Shown here one piece after another: positions 33,776-43,530 of a stretch of DNA of 64,000 bases. Source of the stretch: Streptomyces sp. NBRC 110611 (GTDB lineage: Bacteria > Actinomycetota > Actinomycetes > Streptomycetales > Streptomycetaceae). Both the position numbers and the translations under genes were made by a program. The stretch lies in NCBI RefSeq assembly GCF_001590865.1, contig NZ_BBUY01000002.1:225660-289659 (forward strand). Reading direction: 5' to 3'. The stretch's first letter is position 1, and every line of letters starts with the position of its first letter. The notes beneath the pieces were generated by a model. The model saw only the letters and a list, made by a program, of their open reading frames with translations. It did not search any database and was not told the DNA's origin.

Positions 33776-34825
33776 ATGACCCAGGACCTGCCCGCCCGGA
33801 TGCTGCGCCTGCTCTCCCTGCTCCAGACCCGCCGGGCCTGGACCGGCGCCGAGCTCGCCGACCGCCTCTCCGTCACCCTGCGCACCATCCGCCGCGACAT
33901 CGACCGGCTGCGCTCCCTGGGCTACCCGGTCGAGGGCACCACCGGCCAGGCCGGCGGCTACCGCCTGGCCCCCGGCGCGGCCCTTCCCCCGCTCCTGCTG
34001 GACGACGACGAAGCGGTCGCCATCGCCGTCGCGCTCCGCACTGCCGCCGCCGGCGTCGCCGGCATCGAGGAGACCGCTCTGCGCGCCCTGGCCAAGCTGG
34101 AACAGGTGCTGCCCGTCCGGCTGCGCCACCAGGTCGCCACGATCCAGGCCGCCGCCGCACCGCTCCCGGTGCCCTGGAGTACCGGGCCCGAGGCCGACCC
34201 CTCCACCCTGGCCATGCTGGCCGCGGCCTGCCGCGACCACGAGATCGTCACCTTCACCTACCGCCGCGGCAGCGGCGAGACCGGACACCGCCGCGTGGAA
34301 CCGCACGCCCTGGTCGCCGCCGACCCGGTCTGGTACCTCGTCGCCTACGACACCGAGCAGGAACAATGGCGGCTGTTCCGCGTGGACCGCCTCACCGACC
34401 CCGCCCCCACCGGCCACCGCACCACCCCACGCGCACTGCCCGCCCCGGACGCGGCCGCCTACGTCGCAGCCCGCCTGGCCGCCGCCCCCGCCCGCTACGC
34501 CCTCCACGCCACCGTCCCCGCCGACGCCGCGACCGCACGCGCCCGCACCTACTCCCTCCCCGGCCGCGTCCACCCGGTCGACGACCGCACCAGCACCCTC
34601 GACCTGGCCGGCGACAACCCCCGCCGTATCGCCGAACAACTCCTCGGCATCGACCTCGGCCCCGACGAAACGATCGCGGGCACCCCCGAACTCGCCCCGC
34701 ACCTGGAGGAGTTGGGGCAGCGCCTGCTGCGCGCCGCCCGCGCCCTCACCCGCCCCGACGAGCACGGAAGCGGCAAGGACACACCAGACGACGCCACCGA
34801 TGACAACGGCGCCGGGGACCAGTGA
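33776..34825 (+). CDS. WYL-domain transcriptional regulator (YafY type)
   Basis: A 349-residue regulator. Residues 5-60 form a DeoR-like winged helix (RMLRLLSLLQTRRAWTGAEL, then SVTLRTIRRDIDRLRSLGYP), followed by GGYRLAPG, which is diagnostic of this group. The WYL ligand-binding domain spans about residues 150-320 (GHRRVEPHALVAADPVWYLV and WRLFRVDRL). WYL domains sense nucleic acids or nucleotides in several systems. The tail is acidic and low in complexity. It lies divergent from the two-domain VOC gene, the usual arrangement for this regulator type and its target. GAGGAC precedes the ATG. Confidence 0.88.
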   Translation: MTQDLPARMLRLLSLLQTRRAWTGAELADRLSVTLRTIRRDIDRLRSLGYPVEGTTGQAGGYRLAPGAALPPLLLDDDEAVAIAVALRTAAAGVAGIEETALRALAKLEQVLPVRLRHQVATIQAAAAPLPVPWSTGPEADPSTLAMLAAACRDHEIVTFTYRRGSGETGHRRVEPHALVAADPVWYLVAYDTEQEQWRLFRVDRLTDPAPTGHRTTPRALPAPDAAAYVAARLAAAPARYALHATVPADAATARARTYSLPGRVHPVDDRTSTLDLAGDNPRRIAEQLLGIDLGPDETIAGTPELAPHLEELGQRLLRAARALTRPDEHGSGKDTPDDATDDNGAGDQ

Positions 34826-34871
34826 GTGAGCACAGGCCCCCGGCGCCACGAGCGGCCAGGCAGGGGCCGGA

Positions 34872-35225
34872 CTACTTCTTGGGCTTCCTGGGCTTCTTGG
34901 GTTCCTTGGGCGGAAGCTCCGCGGTGACCTCCATGGCCCACGTCAGCCAGTCGTCCAGCACGTCATCGTCGAGGGTCTCCTCCGCAAGAACCACCCACCC
35001 CTGCTGCTCCTTGCCGCGGAAGACGAGCGGCTTGGCGCCGGGGCGGGCCAGGGCCTCGTCCATCCCGTCCGGCCCGACGCGCACCATCAGGCCCTCCTCG
35101 TACAGATTGGCCAGCGCATTGCCCTGCAGGAGGAAGGTGATCCCACCGAACATCTTCTTCGCGGTCACCCCCTCCGGCTCCAGCCGCTCCCCGATCCGCT
35201 CCGCCAGCACCTCGTCGTAAGCCAT
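34872..35225 (-). CDS. TfoX/Sxy N-terminal domain protein
   Basis: A 117-residue protein matching the TfoX N-terminal domain (VTAKKMFGGITFLLQGNALA and LMVRVGPDGMDEAL, PLVFRGKEQQGWVVL). In gamma-proteobacteria TfoX regulates competence; the stand-alone single-domain forms in actinomycetes have no known function. The last residues are a Lys-Pro-rich tail (PPKEPKKPRKPKK) encoded by a short repeat. It is convergent with the WYL regulator gene 46 bp away. Confidence 0.85.
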   Translation of the reverse strand: MAYDEVLAERIGERLEPEGVTAKKMFGGITFLLQGNALANLYEEGLMVRVGPDGMDEALARPGAKPLVFRGKEQQGWVVLAEETLDDDVLDDWLTWAMEVTAELPPKEPKKPRKPKK

Positions 35226-35504
35226 GACCCCACGCTAACCACCCCCACCGACATCCGCGCACCAGTCACTGCCTCCCCTGCACCGGCCACCACTGGCTCC
35301 AGCGGCGTTTCTCCCGAGACCTGAGAGAGGCGGTGCGGATCCGATGCGTCGGAGCGACGCACGTCAACGGCCTGGGCTGCGCTGTCCTTGGCGCGGTCGA
35401 TCCTCGTGCATCGCCTGGTGACGACCGTATGAAGCGCAGATGCCGCCCCGCGTCGGTCCAGAGCCCGGAATGCCCCCGTCCGCCGGCCCTACGGCCAGGG
35501 GACG

Positions 35505-36182
35505 GGGCGGTAGGTCGTGGGTCCTGTGCGCGCTCGCCCCCTCACTCGGCCTGCTGGTCGTCCTGCGCTTCCTCCAGGGCTTCACCGGCGCCGCCGGTGT
35601 CGTCATCGGCCGCGCCGTGATCTCGGACGTCGCCACGGGCGAGAAGGCGGCCAAGCTGCTGGGCGGGATGATGTCGTTGCTCGGCGTCGCCCCGGCCGTC
35701 GCGCCGGTCCTGGGCGGCGCAGTGAACGAGGCCGCCGACTGGCGCGCGGTGTTCTGGGTCCTGGTCGCCACCACACTGCTCGCCCTCATCGGCGCGCTCT
35801 TCGCAGTGCCCGAGACCCTGCCGCGCGACCGGCGCCCGACGGGAGGCGCCGGGGTGACGATCCGGTCGGTGCGCGACGTCCTGGCCAACCGCCCCTACCT
35901 GGGCTACACGCTCTGCTTCGGGATGGCTCTGGCCGTGCTCTTCTGCTACCTGGGCGGCGCGTCCTTCCTCTTCCAGAACCTGCTCGGCCTGAGCGTCGGC
36001 CAGACCTCCGCCGCCTTCGCCTCCGTGGGCGCCGTCAGTGTCGTATCCGGCCTGGTCATCACCCGGCTCGTCGGCCGTTTCACCCCAAGGCGCTGCTGCG
36101 TACCGGCCTGGGAGTGAACTCCGCCGTCCTTGCCTTCCTCGTGCTCAGCCTGACCCGGGCCGCCACCGACACCCCTCGTTGA
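35505..36182 (+). pseudogene. remnant of a Bcr/CflA-type MFS drug transporter
   Basis: The sequence encodes the middle of a drug:proton antiporter (LCALAPSLGLLVVLRFLQGF, GAAGVVIGRAVISDVATGEK, then about five helices), but the first three helices, about 85 residues, are missing and no start is appropriate. At about 36087 the frame shifts: ACC CCA AGG lacks one C relative to the expected ACC CCC AAG, after which KALLRTGLGVNSAVLAFLVL continues in another frame. A stop at 36180-36182 ends it with some 170 residues still lacking. The relic abuts the end of the broken phosphatase gene. Confidence 0.8.
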
Positions 36183-36196
36183 CCGGCATCCGCGGT

Positions 36197-37351
36197 TCAG
36201 GGAGGGCAGTCCGTGTGCTGCTGTGTTCGGTGGGCCGGTGGGGCGCCGCAGCGCTCCATGGCCACCAGTGCCACGTCGTCGTCCAGTGCGCCGCCCGCGT
36301 GCGTCAGCAGATCGTCGTGAATGCGCCCGACGAGCCGTTCCGGGTCGGCCTCGTTCCATGCGGCGAGACGGTCCGCGAGGGGGTAGAAGGTGCCGTGGGC
36401 GTCCCGGGTCTCGATGACACCGTCGGTGTAGAGGAGCAGCAGCGCACCGGGTTCCTACGGGAACGTCTCGGTCTCGTACTCGCTGCGGAGGAGGCCTTCG
36501 CCCATGCCCAGGGGGAGGGCGGGGTCGCGGGCGGACAACGGGGTGACGTTGCCCCGGTGGAGCAGGAGCGGGGGCGGATGGCCGCAGGTGACCAGTTGCA
36601 GGAGGGGCTCGTCGTCGAGGACGTCCAGGATCGCGGCCGTGATGAAGCCCTCGCCGGCTTCTTCGGGGGGCAGCAGCTGCGTCGCCTCCCAGCGCATCGC
36701 CTCGTCCAGCTGCTCCACCAGCGTCGGCAGGGGGAGGCCGCGGTGAGCGGCGGCGCGGAAGGCACCGAGGCAGAGGGAGGCGGCCCGGACGGCCGGGAGG
36801 CCCTTGCCACGGACGTCGCCGATCATGACGCGGGTGCCGTGCGGGGTACGGACGACCGCGTAGAGGTCGCCGCCGATGCGGGCGGCGGCCTCGGCGGCGA
36901 CGTACAAGGTGGCGATGCGCAGCGGGCCGAGCCGTGGCGGGAGGGGGGCGACCAGGATGTTCCGGGTGGCTTCGGTGACCATCTGGGCCTTGCGGAGGTC
37001 TTCCTGGTGCCGCTCGTGGACGCGGCGGAAGAGGACGAGGAAGACGGTGATCGCGAGGAGGCCGATGACCTGCGTTTCGTCGTTGGCCGTGGGCGTGCCC
37101 TCCTGGTAGAGGGCGTGGAGGATCAGCACGACGACGGCGAGTGCTCCGATGGCGGCGATGAGGAGGGGGCCGCCGAAGGCCACCGTGACCGCCGGGGCGA
37201 CGACCAGCAGCGGAGCCACGTGGAGGGCCGGGGCGAGCAGTATGTCGACGACCGCGATCGCCGCGATGAGCAGGAGTGGCACCGTGACCAGGGCGGGTCT
37301 GGGACGACTCGGCGATCCGTTGGAGCCCTTCGCGTGCCACTGGCGGAGCAT
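36197..37351 (-). pseudogene. PP2C-type (SpoIIE-like) phosphatase with in-frame amber codon
   Basis: The full frame of 384 codons encodes a protein with four N-terminal helices, a short linker and a PP2C/SpoIIE phosphatase domain (DVRGKGLPAVRAASLCLGAFR, VTCGHPPPLLLHRG). A TAG at 36455-36457 interrupts it after ETETFP. Beyond the stop, the same frame continues perfectly with EPGALLLLYTDGVIETRDAH and ends in GGALDDDVALVAMER, which holds the conserved metal-binding Asp residues. The truncated product of 298 residues would lack that motif. Intact relatives dephosphorylate anti-sigma antagonists. Either the gene is dead by one base change, or the base is a sequencing error. Confidence 0.82.
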
Positions 37352-37353
37352 GA

Positions 37354-37520
37354 TTCCTTCTTACACCGGCGGCGCGCGGTGCGCTCATCGGTCTCGCGGC
37401 GGGCGGACGCCCGTCACCCGCCGGCGAGATTCCGCTGCGCAACGCCCGCGCCGGCACCGACTACCACGCCACCGTCGGCGGACTGGCGCTCGGCGGAGAC
37501 CGGACACCCCGGCTCAACAT
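37354..37520 (+). pseudogene. possible short gene relic
   Basis: Between two minus-strand genes the plus strand reads coding-like sequence (AGEIPLRNARAGTDYHATVG, then GLALGGDRTPRLNIL) without a start, and it runs into the transporter gene. No family is recognised; it may be chance. Confidence 0.25.
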
Positions 37521-37522
37521 CC

Positions 37523-38989
37523 TCAGTTCTGCGGTGGGTTGCCGGCGCCGGCGGGGGCACGGCGGACCATTGCGGCCGCGGTGAGGGCGGCGGCGAGGTA
37601 GACGGCACCGGCGGTGCCGAAGGCCCACCCGTACCCGGCCAGTACGTCGGACTTCGTGGCCGCGACGGCCATCAGCGCGGCGAGGCCGACGGTGGGGCCG
37701 AGTTCCATCGCGGTGTTCATGACGCCGCCTGCCAGTCCGGCCTGGTGCGCGGGCACGTGCGTGGTGGTCAGGACGGCCGATCCGGAGAAGACCAGGGAGG
37801 TGCCGGCCGGCAGCAGGATCAGACCGGGCAGCAGGCCCAGCGCGTAGGACGTATCGGGGCCGATGCCGGCGAGCAGGGCGAGTCCGGCGGCGCCGGCGGC
37901 CAGGCCCACGGCGGTGACCCGGCCCGCCCCGAACCGGCCGACCAGCGGTGCCGCCGCGCGGTTCGTCACGATCAGCACGAGGGTGAACGGAAGGAACGCG
38001 CCCGCTGTCGCGAGCGGTGACCAGTCCTGCATCCGCTGGAGGTAGAGCGAGAGCAGCAGGTTCACCACAGCGATACCGGCCGCCGCGAGCAGGACCCCCG
38101 TCAGTCCCACGATGCGGTGCGGTATGCGGGTGAAGCCGGGCGGCAGCAGGGGGTGGCGGACGCGGCGCTCGACGACGAGGAACGCGGCGAGAAGCACGGC
38201 ACCGGCGGCCAGCGGAACGAGCACGGTGGGCGAGGTCCAGGGGTGGTCCTCGCTGACGATCAGGCCGTAGCTGCCGAGGGAGATGCCGAGCGTGGCGAGT
38301 ACGGCGCCGGCCGGATCGAGACCGGGACGGGCCCGGGACGCATCCGCGGTTCCCGCCGGCAGCAGCCGCCGGGCCACAGCCAGGGCCAGGACCGAGACGA
38401 GGACGGGCACGGCGAACATCCACCGCCACGAGACCCAGGTCACGACGCCCGAGGTGAGGGTGCCCACCGCCGAGCCGAGCACGGATACCCCGCCCCAGGT
38501 GGCCATCGCCCGGCCGTAGGCGGCCGGCGCGGGGAAGAGCACGCGCAGCACCGCCATGGCCGCCGGGGCGGTCAGTGCCGCTCCGATGCCCTGGGTGAAA
38601 CGCAGTGCCACCAGTGCCTCGAAGGTGGGCGCGAACGCGGCGGCCGCGGAGGCGAGCCCGAAGAGCGCGAGCCCGGCCGCGAGCAGCCGCCGTCCGCCGT
38701 AGCGGTCCGCGAGCCGTCCGCCGAACAGCAGCAGTCCGCTGTAGGGCAGCCCGTACGCGGCCTGGACGAGCACCAGGTCCGACGGGCCGAGGCCGAGCTC
38801 GTGGGCGATGTCCGGCAGCGGGATCGAGATCAGGGTGATGGTGAAGATCAGCGTCGCCTGGACGACGGCGAGCACCGCGAACGCCAGGCCGGCACGGGGC
38901 CGCGCGCCGCGGTCCGCCCGCGCGCCCGCGCTGCTGTCGTGGGGCCGGGATATCTGCTCGGTGACGCTGTCTGCGGAGGGAGTGGGCAT
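37523..38989 (-). CDS. MFS transporter of the 14-helix drug:H+ antiporter type
   Basis: A 488-residue protein with about 14 helices (EmrB/QacA type). Motif A is GGRLADRYGGRRLL after helix 2, motif C-like glycine/alanine patterning occurs in helix 5 (SVLGSAVGTLTSGVV), and the extra pair of central helices is present. Such pumps export toxic compounds using the proton gradient. The ATG at 38989, preceded by GGAG, is preferred to the longer frame starting at 39055. The gene is intact, unlike the transporter relic at 35.5 kb. No adjacent regulator is present, and its substrate is unknown. Confidence 0.88.
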   Translation of the reverse strand: MPTPSADSVTEQISRPHDSSAGARADRGARPRAGLAFAVLAVVQATLIFTITLISIPLPDIAHELGLGPSDLVLVQAAYGLPYSGLLLFGGRLADRYGGRRLLAAGLALFGLASAAAAFAPTFEALVALRFTQGIGAALTAPAAMAVLRVLFPAPAAYGRAMATWGGVSVLGSAVGTLTSGVVTWVSWRWMFAVPVLVSVLALAVARRLLPAGTADASRARPGLDPAGAVLATLGISLGSYGLIVSEDHPWTSPTVLVPLAAGAVLLAAFLVVERRVRHPLLPPGFTRIPHRIVGLTGVLLAAAGIAVVNLLLSLYLQRMQDWSPLATAGAFLPFTLVLIVTNRAAAPLVGRFGAGRVTAVGLAAGAAGLALLAGIGPDTSYALGLLPGLILLPAGTSLVFSGSAVLTTTHVPAHQAGLAGGVMNTAMELGPTVGLAALMAVAATKSDVLAGYGWAFGTAGAVYLAAALTAAAMVRRAPAGAGNPPQN

Positions 38990-39136
38990 GGTGGGTGGTC
39001 TCCGTGGTTCCTTGTGGTGTGCGTCGGGTCGCTCATGGCGATCACCTGCGCCCACACACTGCGACCACCACCCAGCGGCGGCAACGTTTGTTGCCGTTCC
39101 CGGGAAACACGCAGGAGGCTCCGGCCGGTGTGCCGG

Positions 39137-39844
39137 TCAGGGGCTCTCGAACCAGTGGGGAGGGACGTCACAGATCAAGTACGGGATGCGGGCTTCGCAC
39201 GCGTCGCAGGAGTGGGCGGTCCAGGAGTTCGTGGCGGCGCGTCCGTGCCACACCCGCATGTGTGCGGCGTCCTCCGCCTCGGGGCCGACGTAGACCATCT
39301 CGCTCATGCGCACATAGTCGACGGACTTCCAGTCCAGGTGCATTCCGCCGAGGCCGAGCAGGAGTTTGACGGCGGAGCACGGCCGGTGGACGCCCGCTAT
39401 GCCCTCCCTCAGGTCCGTCTTCTCGCCGCGGACGGTCAGCCATCCCCTGTTGTTCGCCGGAACGGTCGGGTTCGCCTGCGTCCACCGCCCCGGGTGATAG
39501 GTGATCCCGTCGAGGTGCCTGGGCTTGATCCATGGCTCCGCGGTGCGTCCGCTGGAGGCGTAGAGGTAGTACTCGTGCCCGCCGATCCTCGCTTCGAGTA
39601 CGCCCATCATGAAGACGGCCGCCGGATCACCGACCAGGCTCCGGTCCTGCATCAGGTTGTCTTTGATCCGGCCCACGACACCGCGCAGGTTCGCGCTGTC
39701 GGTCACTTCCGGAATGCCGTGGAGCAGCTTCCCCTGGTTCTTCTTGTTCCTGACGTAGCCACACCTCGGGCAGGTGTCCGTGGCGCGGCCGCCATGCCGA
39801 AGATTGACCTCTGTATCCGGCTTGCGGGGTGTGCTCTTCGGCAT
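39137..39844 (-). CDS. zinc-ribbon-like protein of unknown function
   Basis: A 235-residue protein; ATG at 39844 with GGAAGG before it is preferred to longer frames. Two cysteine pairs near the N-terminus (CPRCGY, with a second ligand pair not obvious) and CDACEARIPYLIC near the C-terminus suggest metal binding. The middle is mixed alpha/beta with IGGHEYYLYASSGRTAEPWI and VHRPCSAVKLLLGL. The HE and CxxC elements faintly recall nucleic-acid deaminases, but spacing does not fit a known deaminase. It has lower GC and more Lys/Asn than neighbours, which hints at horizontal acquisition. It begins the accessory island that includes the fibre-like and caspase genes. Confidence 0.6.
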   Translation of the reverse strand: MPKSTPRKPDTEVNLRHGGRATDTCPRCGYVRNKKNQGKLLHGIPEVTDSANLRGVVGRIKDNLMQDRSLVGDPAAVFMMGVLEARIGGHEYYLYASSGRTAEPWIKPRHLDGITYHPGRWTQANPTVPANNRGWLTVRGEKTDLREGIAGVHRPCSAVKLLLGLGGMHLDWKSVDYVRMSEMVYVGPEAEDAAHMRVWHGRAATNSWTAHSCDACEARIPYLICDVPPHWFESP

Positions 39845-40263
39845 GCTCGGCCTTCCGTCAACGCTCCATGGAGCGGGGAAATTAGCACGTGGTGGCGCTG
39901 CCGCCGGTCCACCCCAGGGCGCAGCAACCAGAATTGGACGCCGTCCGGTGACACCCCGTCGTGAGGCTGTCCCCCCGCCGAAGCCGTCATCCGGCCCGCT
40001 TTCGGCCCTCCCGAGCCGAACTCCCCCCGAATCATGAGGGATTCTTCGGGAACAAGCACGGTGTAACACCCTACGCGCTGACAAAACAGCCAACAGCTGG
40101 ATTCTGCCCCGGAAACCAACGAAAGCGCCGCGTCCCCTCCCCCACCACCTGGCCTGATCACCGTCGTCGCCCGTCCCACCGCTGTTAGCGTGCGCCGGAA
40201 TCTCACGTCCACATACTCACGCCGGCCCGTGCCCGGCGCGGCCCATCGGCCAGGAGGGAATGC
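39845..40263. other. 419-bp divergent region before the large frameshifted gene
   Basis: No gene is visible. A perfect 12-bp palindrome GCTCCATGGAGC is at 39863-39874, 19 bp before the minus-strand start. The section 40020-40130 is the most AT-rich. AGGAGG at 40252-40257 is the ribosome binding site of the next gene. Confidence 0.55.
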
Positions 40264-42217
40264 GTGGTGGCGGTGACCGCGATAACCGTCGGCGAACTCA
40301 AGGACTGGTTGAAAACCCTTTCACCTCCGACTCCGGAATTGCAGTTACCCGACGGTCTCCCCGACAGCCTCGGTGACGAGGGCACCCTCAAGAACGCGGT
40401 GAACCCCGCCGCCCTTTCCGACTGGTTCACCATGGGGACCACCCTCACCGGAATGGTTCCGGACCCGGACCACCTCTGCGTCACCGGAATCATCGCCACG
40501 GAAACTCCGAACCTCTCCCTCTGCTTCTTCAGCGACGAAGAAGGCGACCCGGACGACGCCACCGTCACCGGCGTCCAGTTCGGTCTGTCGCTGAAGAGCC
40601 ACCCCGTGATGTCCGCCTTCAGCGCCCTCGGCTGCAGGACCTCATCCTCGGCTACGCGATTCACCTCCTGGACGGCGCCGCCGTCCGCGAACTCTCCGCG
40701 CAGGCGAAGCTCGCCATCGACGGCGGAGATCCGCTCGTCATCACCTGCGCCCTCGACTTCGAAGCCGGACAGACCGGCTACGAGTTCGTCCTGGAGCCCG
40801 AGGACGGAACGGAATGGCAGGTCGCCGAGGCGCTCTTCGGGCTCTTCGGTGTGGCCCCGCCGCCCGTCCTGAAGGACATCGCCCTCAAGCGCCTCGTGCT
40901 CGCCTACGACCACGGCCAGGGCGCCACCGGATTCCGCGTCGAGGCGGACGTCGACTTCCCGTTGGGCGGCCTCGACGCCGGCCTCGACGTCAAGGTGTCC
41001 CTGTCCAAGTCCGGGGAGAGCCAGACGTACGACCAGGAGTACGAGGCACGTCTGGTCCTCGGTGTTCCCCGGCAGGGGGGCGGGGACGACACCGTCCGTA
41101 CCCTGACGTTCGACATCAAGGACGTCCAGCACGCCGAGTTCAGCGCGGTCTGCGAGGACTCCAAGGGCGTGTCGTTCGCGGACCTCGCCGGGCTGCTGGG
41201 CGTGACGGATCCGCCGGCGTTCCTGGCCGGTCCGGCCGTCTCCGGCCTCACGGTCGGGTACGCGTCCGCCCGCAAGTCCATCGTGCTCGCCGCGAGGGAG
41301 AAGGGCGGCGGCTCGCTGGTGGTCTCGCCCGCGAGCTGACCGCCAAGGGACCGGACGCCTTCGCCGACCTCCTGGCCACCGTCGACACCACGCTCGCCGG
41401 CATCGACCGGGGCAACCCGTACGGCGACGAGGTGCTCGGCGCACTGCTCGGCCGCCCGCTCGCACTGGTCCGCGCCCGGCTCGGCTTCGAGCTGGACGGC
41501 CTTCCGGTCGCCGACGGGGGCTGGCAGTACGCGCTGGACTGGCAGACGCAGCAGGCGTGGGCCACGCGTCAGGGCGGGACGGCGCCGGCCGAGATGGCCC
41601 ACCTCGACTACCGGTGGCCCGTCCGGCTCGGCAACGCCGGGCAGCAGGGCGACGGCCTGATCGGCTACTTCTCCGAGGCCGACTACGGGACGTTCCACGC
41701 AGTGGACACGCCGCGCGAGCACCTGCGCACGGACTACGTGGCCAAGATCTCCGACGCCAACTGGCCCAGGCTCCGGGCGGACTCGACGGGCCGGACGCAC
41801 CTCACACTGCTGCTCGACCCGCTGGCCACCGTCCACGCGACGACGGAGATCCTTCCCGTGACGGAGCTTCAGCTCCCGTCGCGCTTCACCCGGACCGCCA
41901 TGGCCGCGATGCGGGTGGCGCTGCGGCTCAGCCCGGTGCTGACCACGACACGGAAGGTCCCGGCCAAGGACGTGGGCCCGGGCGGCGCGCCGTCCGGCTT
42001 CGTCGACGCCCTCGCCATGCCACACCCCACGTCCCCGCAGGGCACCTGGGACTGGGCCGAGCTGGTCGTCCCGGACGCACCCGCCGGCGCCGACCCCGCA
42101 CCGCGGTGGCACCACGAGGCGGTCGTGCAGATCGACCAGACGGCCCGGCTGGACGAGAACGGCCCGACCGTACGCACCGGTTTCCTGCGCCTGTCCGGCG
42201 GCTTCACCACCAAGTGA
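40264..42217 (+). pseudogene. large accessory protein gene split by two single-base frameshifts
   Basis: The GTG at 40264 follows AGGAGG with 6 bp spacing. Frame 1 codes to about 40629 (SLKSHPVMSAFSAL), then frame 3 continues (RLQDLILGYAIHLLDGAAVR to REKGGGSLVV near 41325), then frame 2 to the stop at 42217 (RELTAKGPDAFADLLATVD to GGFTTK). The first break fits loss of one C in CTCCGG; the second, near 41328, also needs one base. Rejoined, the product would be about 650 residues of beta-rich repeated modules without signal peptide. The family is not recognised with confidence; large DUF6603-like proteins are a possibility. Codon TTA at 40345-40347 marks possible bldA control. The next gene encodes a fibre-like protein in the same direction. 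Confidence 0.65.
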
Positions 42218-42285
42218 CCGCGCAGTACCCGCACCCGATAGTGACCGCGCAGCACCCGCACCCGAACCTGAAAGAAGCCGACTCC

Positions 42286-43500
42286 ATGAGCGAGCCGGAC
42301 GCCCCTCTGCTGGACTACGCCCTCATCAGCGAACCGTTCCCGCTGTACGCGACGACCGGTACCGACGACCCTGCCACGGCCCTGCACCTCGTGGTCTCGA
42401 ACGGCGGCGGCGAGACCGTGTACTGCCGGGAGATCGTCTTCTCCCTGCCCGAGGGCGATCTCGCCCAGAGCCTGGTCGCGGCCGACGCGGGTGACGGTCA
42501 GGCCCCGGACTGGACGGTGGCGCGCATCCAGCCGGGCACCCAGACCATCCTGCCGCCGGGTGACTACGCCCACTTCCTGGCCAAGCCGAACCAGGCCGAC
42601 TCGCCCGTCGACGTCTCCGGCATCGTCATCACCCTGGAGAACCTGAAGATCAGTCCCCTTCCCGGCACGGCCCGCATCGAGATCCACGAGGTCGCCACCA
42701 CGAACCCGGACCGGTGGCCCGACAGCCCCGCCTTCACCGGACTGGCGCTCACGAAGTTCCCGGCACCGAAGATCCCGGCCATGGCTGTCTCCGACTTCAC
42801 GGCGGACGAAATGGAGGTGACGGCCGGCAGCGCGGTCCGCCTCACGTGGAACGGCCCGTCGACGCTCGACTACACGGTCTCGTACGGCGGCAGCGCGCAC
42901 CCGGTCGGCAAGCAGCACGACTACCGCACGACAGTCGACCGCGACACGACCTTCCAGCTCTCGTACGTCACCGGCGGGACCACGCACTACCTGACGACCA
43001 CGGTCACGGTGACGAACCCGAAGCTGACGGGGCTGGAGGTGGACGGTGAGGTCATGGTCACCGGTACCACCGCAGTCCAGGGGCTGACGGTGGGTGGGGA
43101 CCTCACGGCGGAGCAGGCGCTGACGGTGGGCGGCGGCCTCGCCGTCACGCGGGCGCTGACGGTGGCCGGCGCCACCAGCCTCCAAGAGCTCACCGTGGAC
43201 AAGGACCTCGACGCGAAGCAGCGGCTCACCGTCGAGGGGTTCCTCCAGGCGAACCGCGACATCACCGTCTCCTACGGTGGCACGACCAAGTTCACGACGT
43301 CCGGCCTGACGGGCATCAGAACACCGGACATCTCCGTCAACGGCAAGAACTTCGTGTATGACGGGACGTCGATCCACCTGGAGAACGGCTACCTCACCGG
43401 GGGATACCTGTGGGCACACAACGGCAAGGGCGATGAAGCCGAAGTGCATGACGGCGGGACGAACAACGGCCGGTCCTACTGGACGGTCCACATCACCTGA
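42286..43500 (+). CDS. fibre-like beta-repeat protein
   Basis: A 404-residue protein. The first 200 residues look like two beta-sandwich modules; the second carries FTADEMEVTAGSAVRLTWNG, an Ig/fibronectin-like pattern. From about residue 245 there is a tract of short repeats with LTV-x-G-x-L spacing (GLTVGGDL, ALTVGGGLAV, ALTVAGATSL, ELTVDKDL, RLTVEGFL), then TVSYGGTTKFTTSG and a C-terminal unit with HLENGYLTGGYLW. This resembles shaft and tip regions of phage-tail or contractile-injection fibres. No other tail genes are nearby. It follows the frameshifted gene by 68 bp and faces the caspase gene 30 bp away. Function unknown; a surface-binding or structural role is inferred. Confidence 0.65.
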   Translation: MSEPDAPLLDYALISEPFPLYATTGTDDPATALHLVVSNGGGETVYCREIVFSLPEGDLAQSLVAADAGDGQAPDWTVARIQPGTQTILPPGDYAHFLAKPNQADSPVDVSGIVITLENLKISPLPGTARIEIHEVATTNPDRWPDSPAFTGLALTKFPAPKIPAMAVSDFTADEMEVTAGSAVRLTWNGPSTLDYTVSYGGSAHPVGKQHDYRTTVDRDTTFQLSYVTGGTTHYLTTTVTVTNPKLTGLEVDGEVMVTGTTAVQGLTVGGDLTAEQALTVGGGLAVTRALTVAGATSLQELTVDKDLDAKQRLTVEGFLQANRDITVSYGGTTKFTTSGLTGIRTPDISVNGKNFVYDGTSIHLENGYLTGGYLWAHNGKGDEAEVHDGGTNNGRSYWTVHIT

Positions 43501-43530
43501 CGGCTGCGCGGAAGCACCACCGGCCGGCTC

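Noticed and set aside
36038..38020. Plus-strand open frame of 660 codons across the phosphatase and transporter genes
   Set aside because: Antisense shadow; crosses two real genes and an intergenic gap with no start signal.
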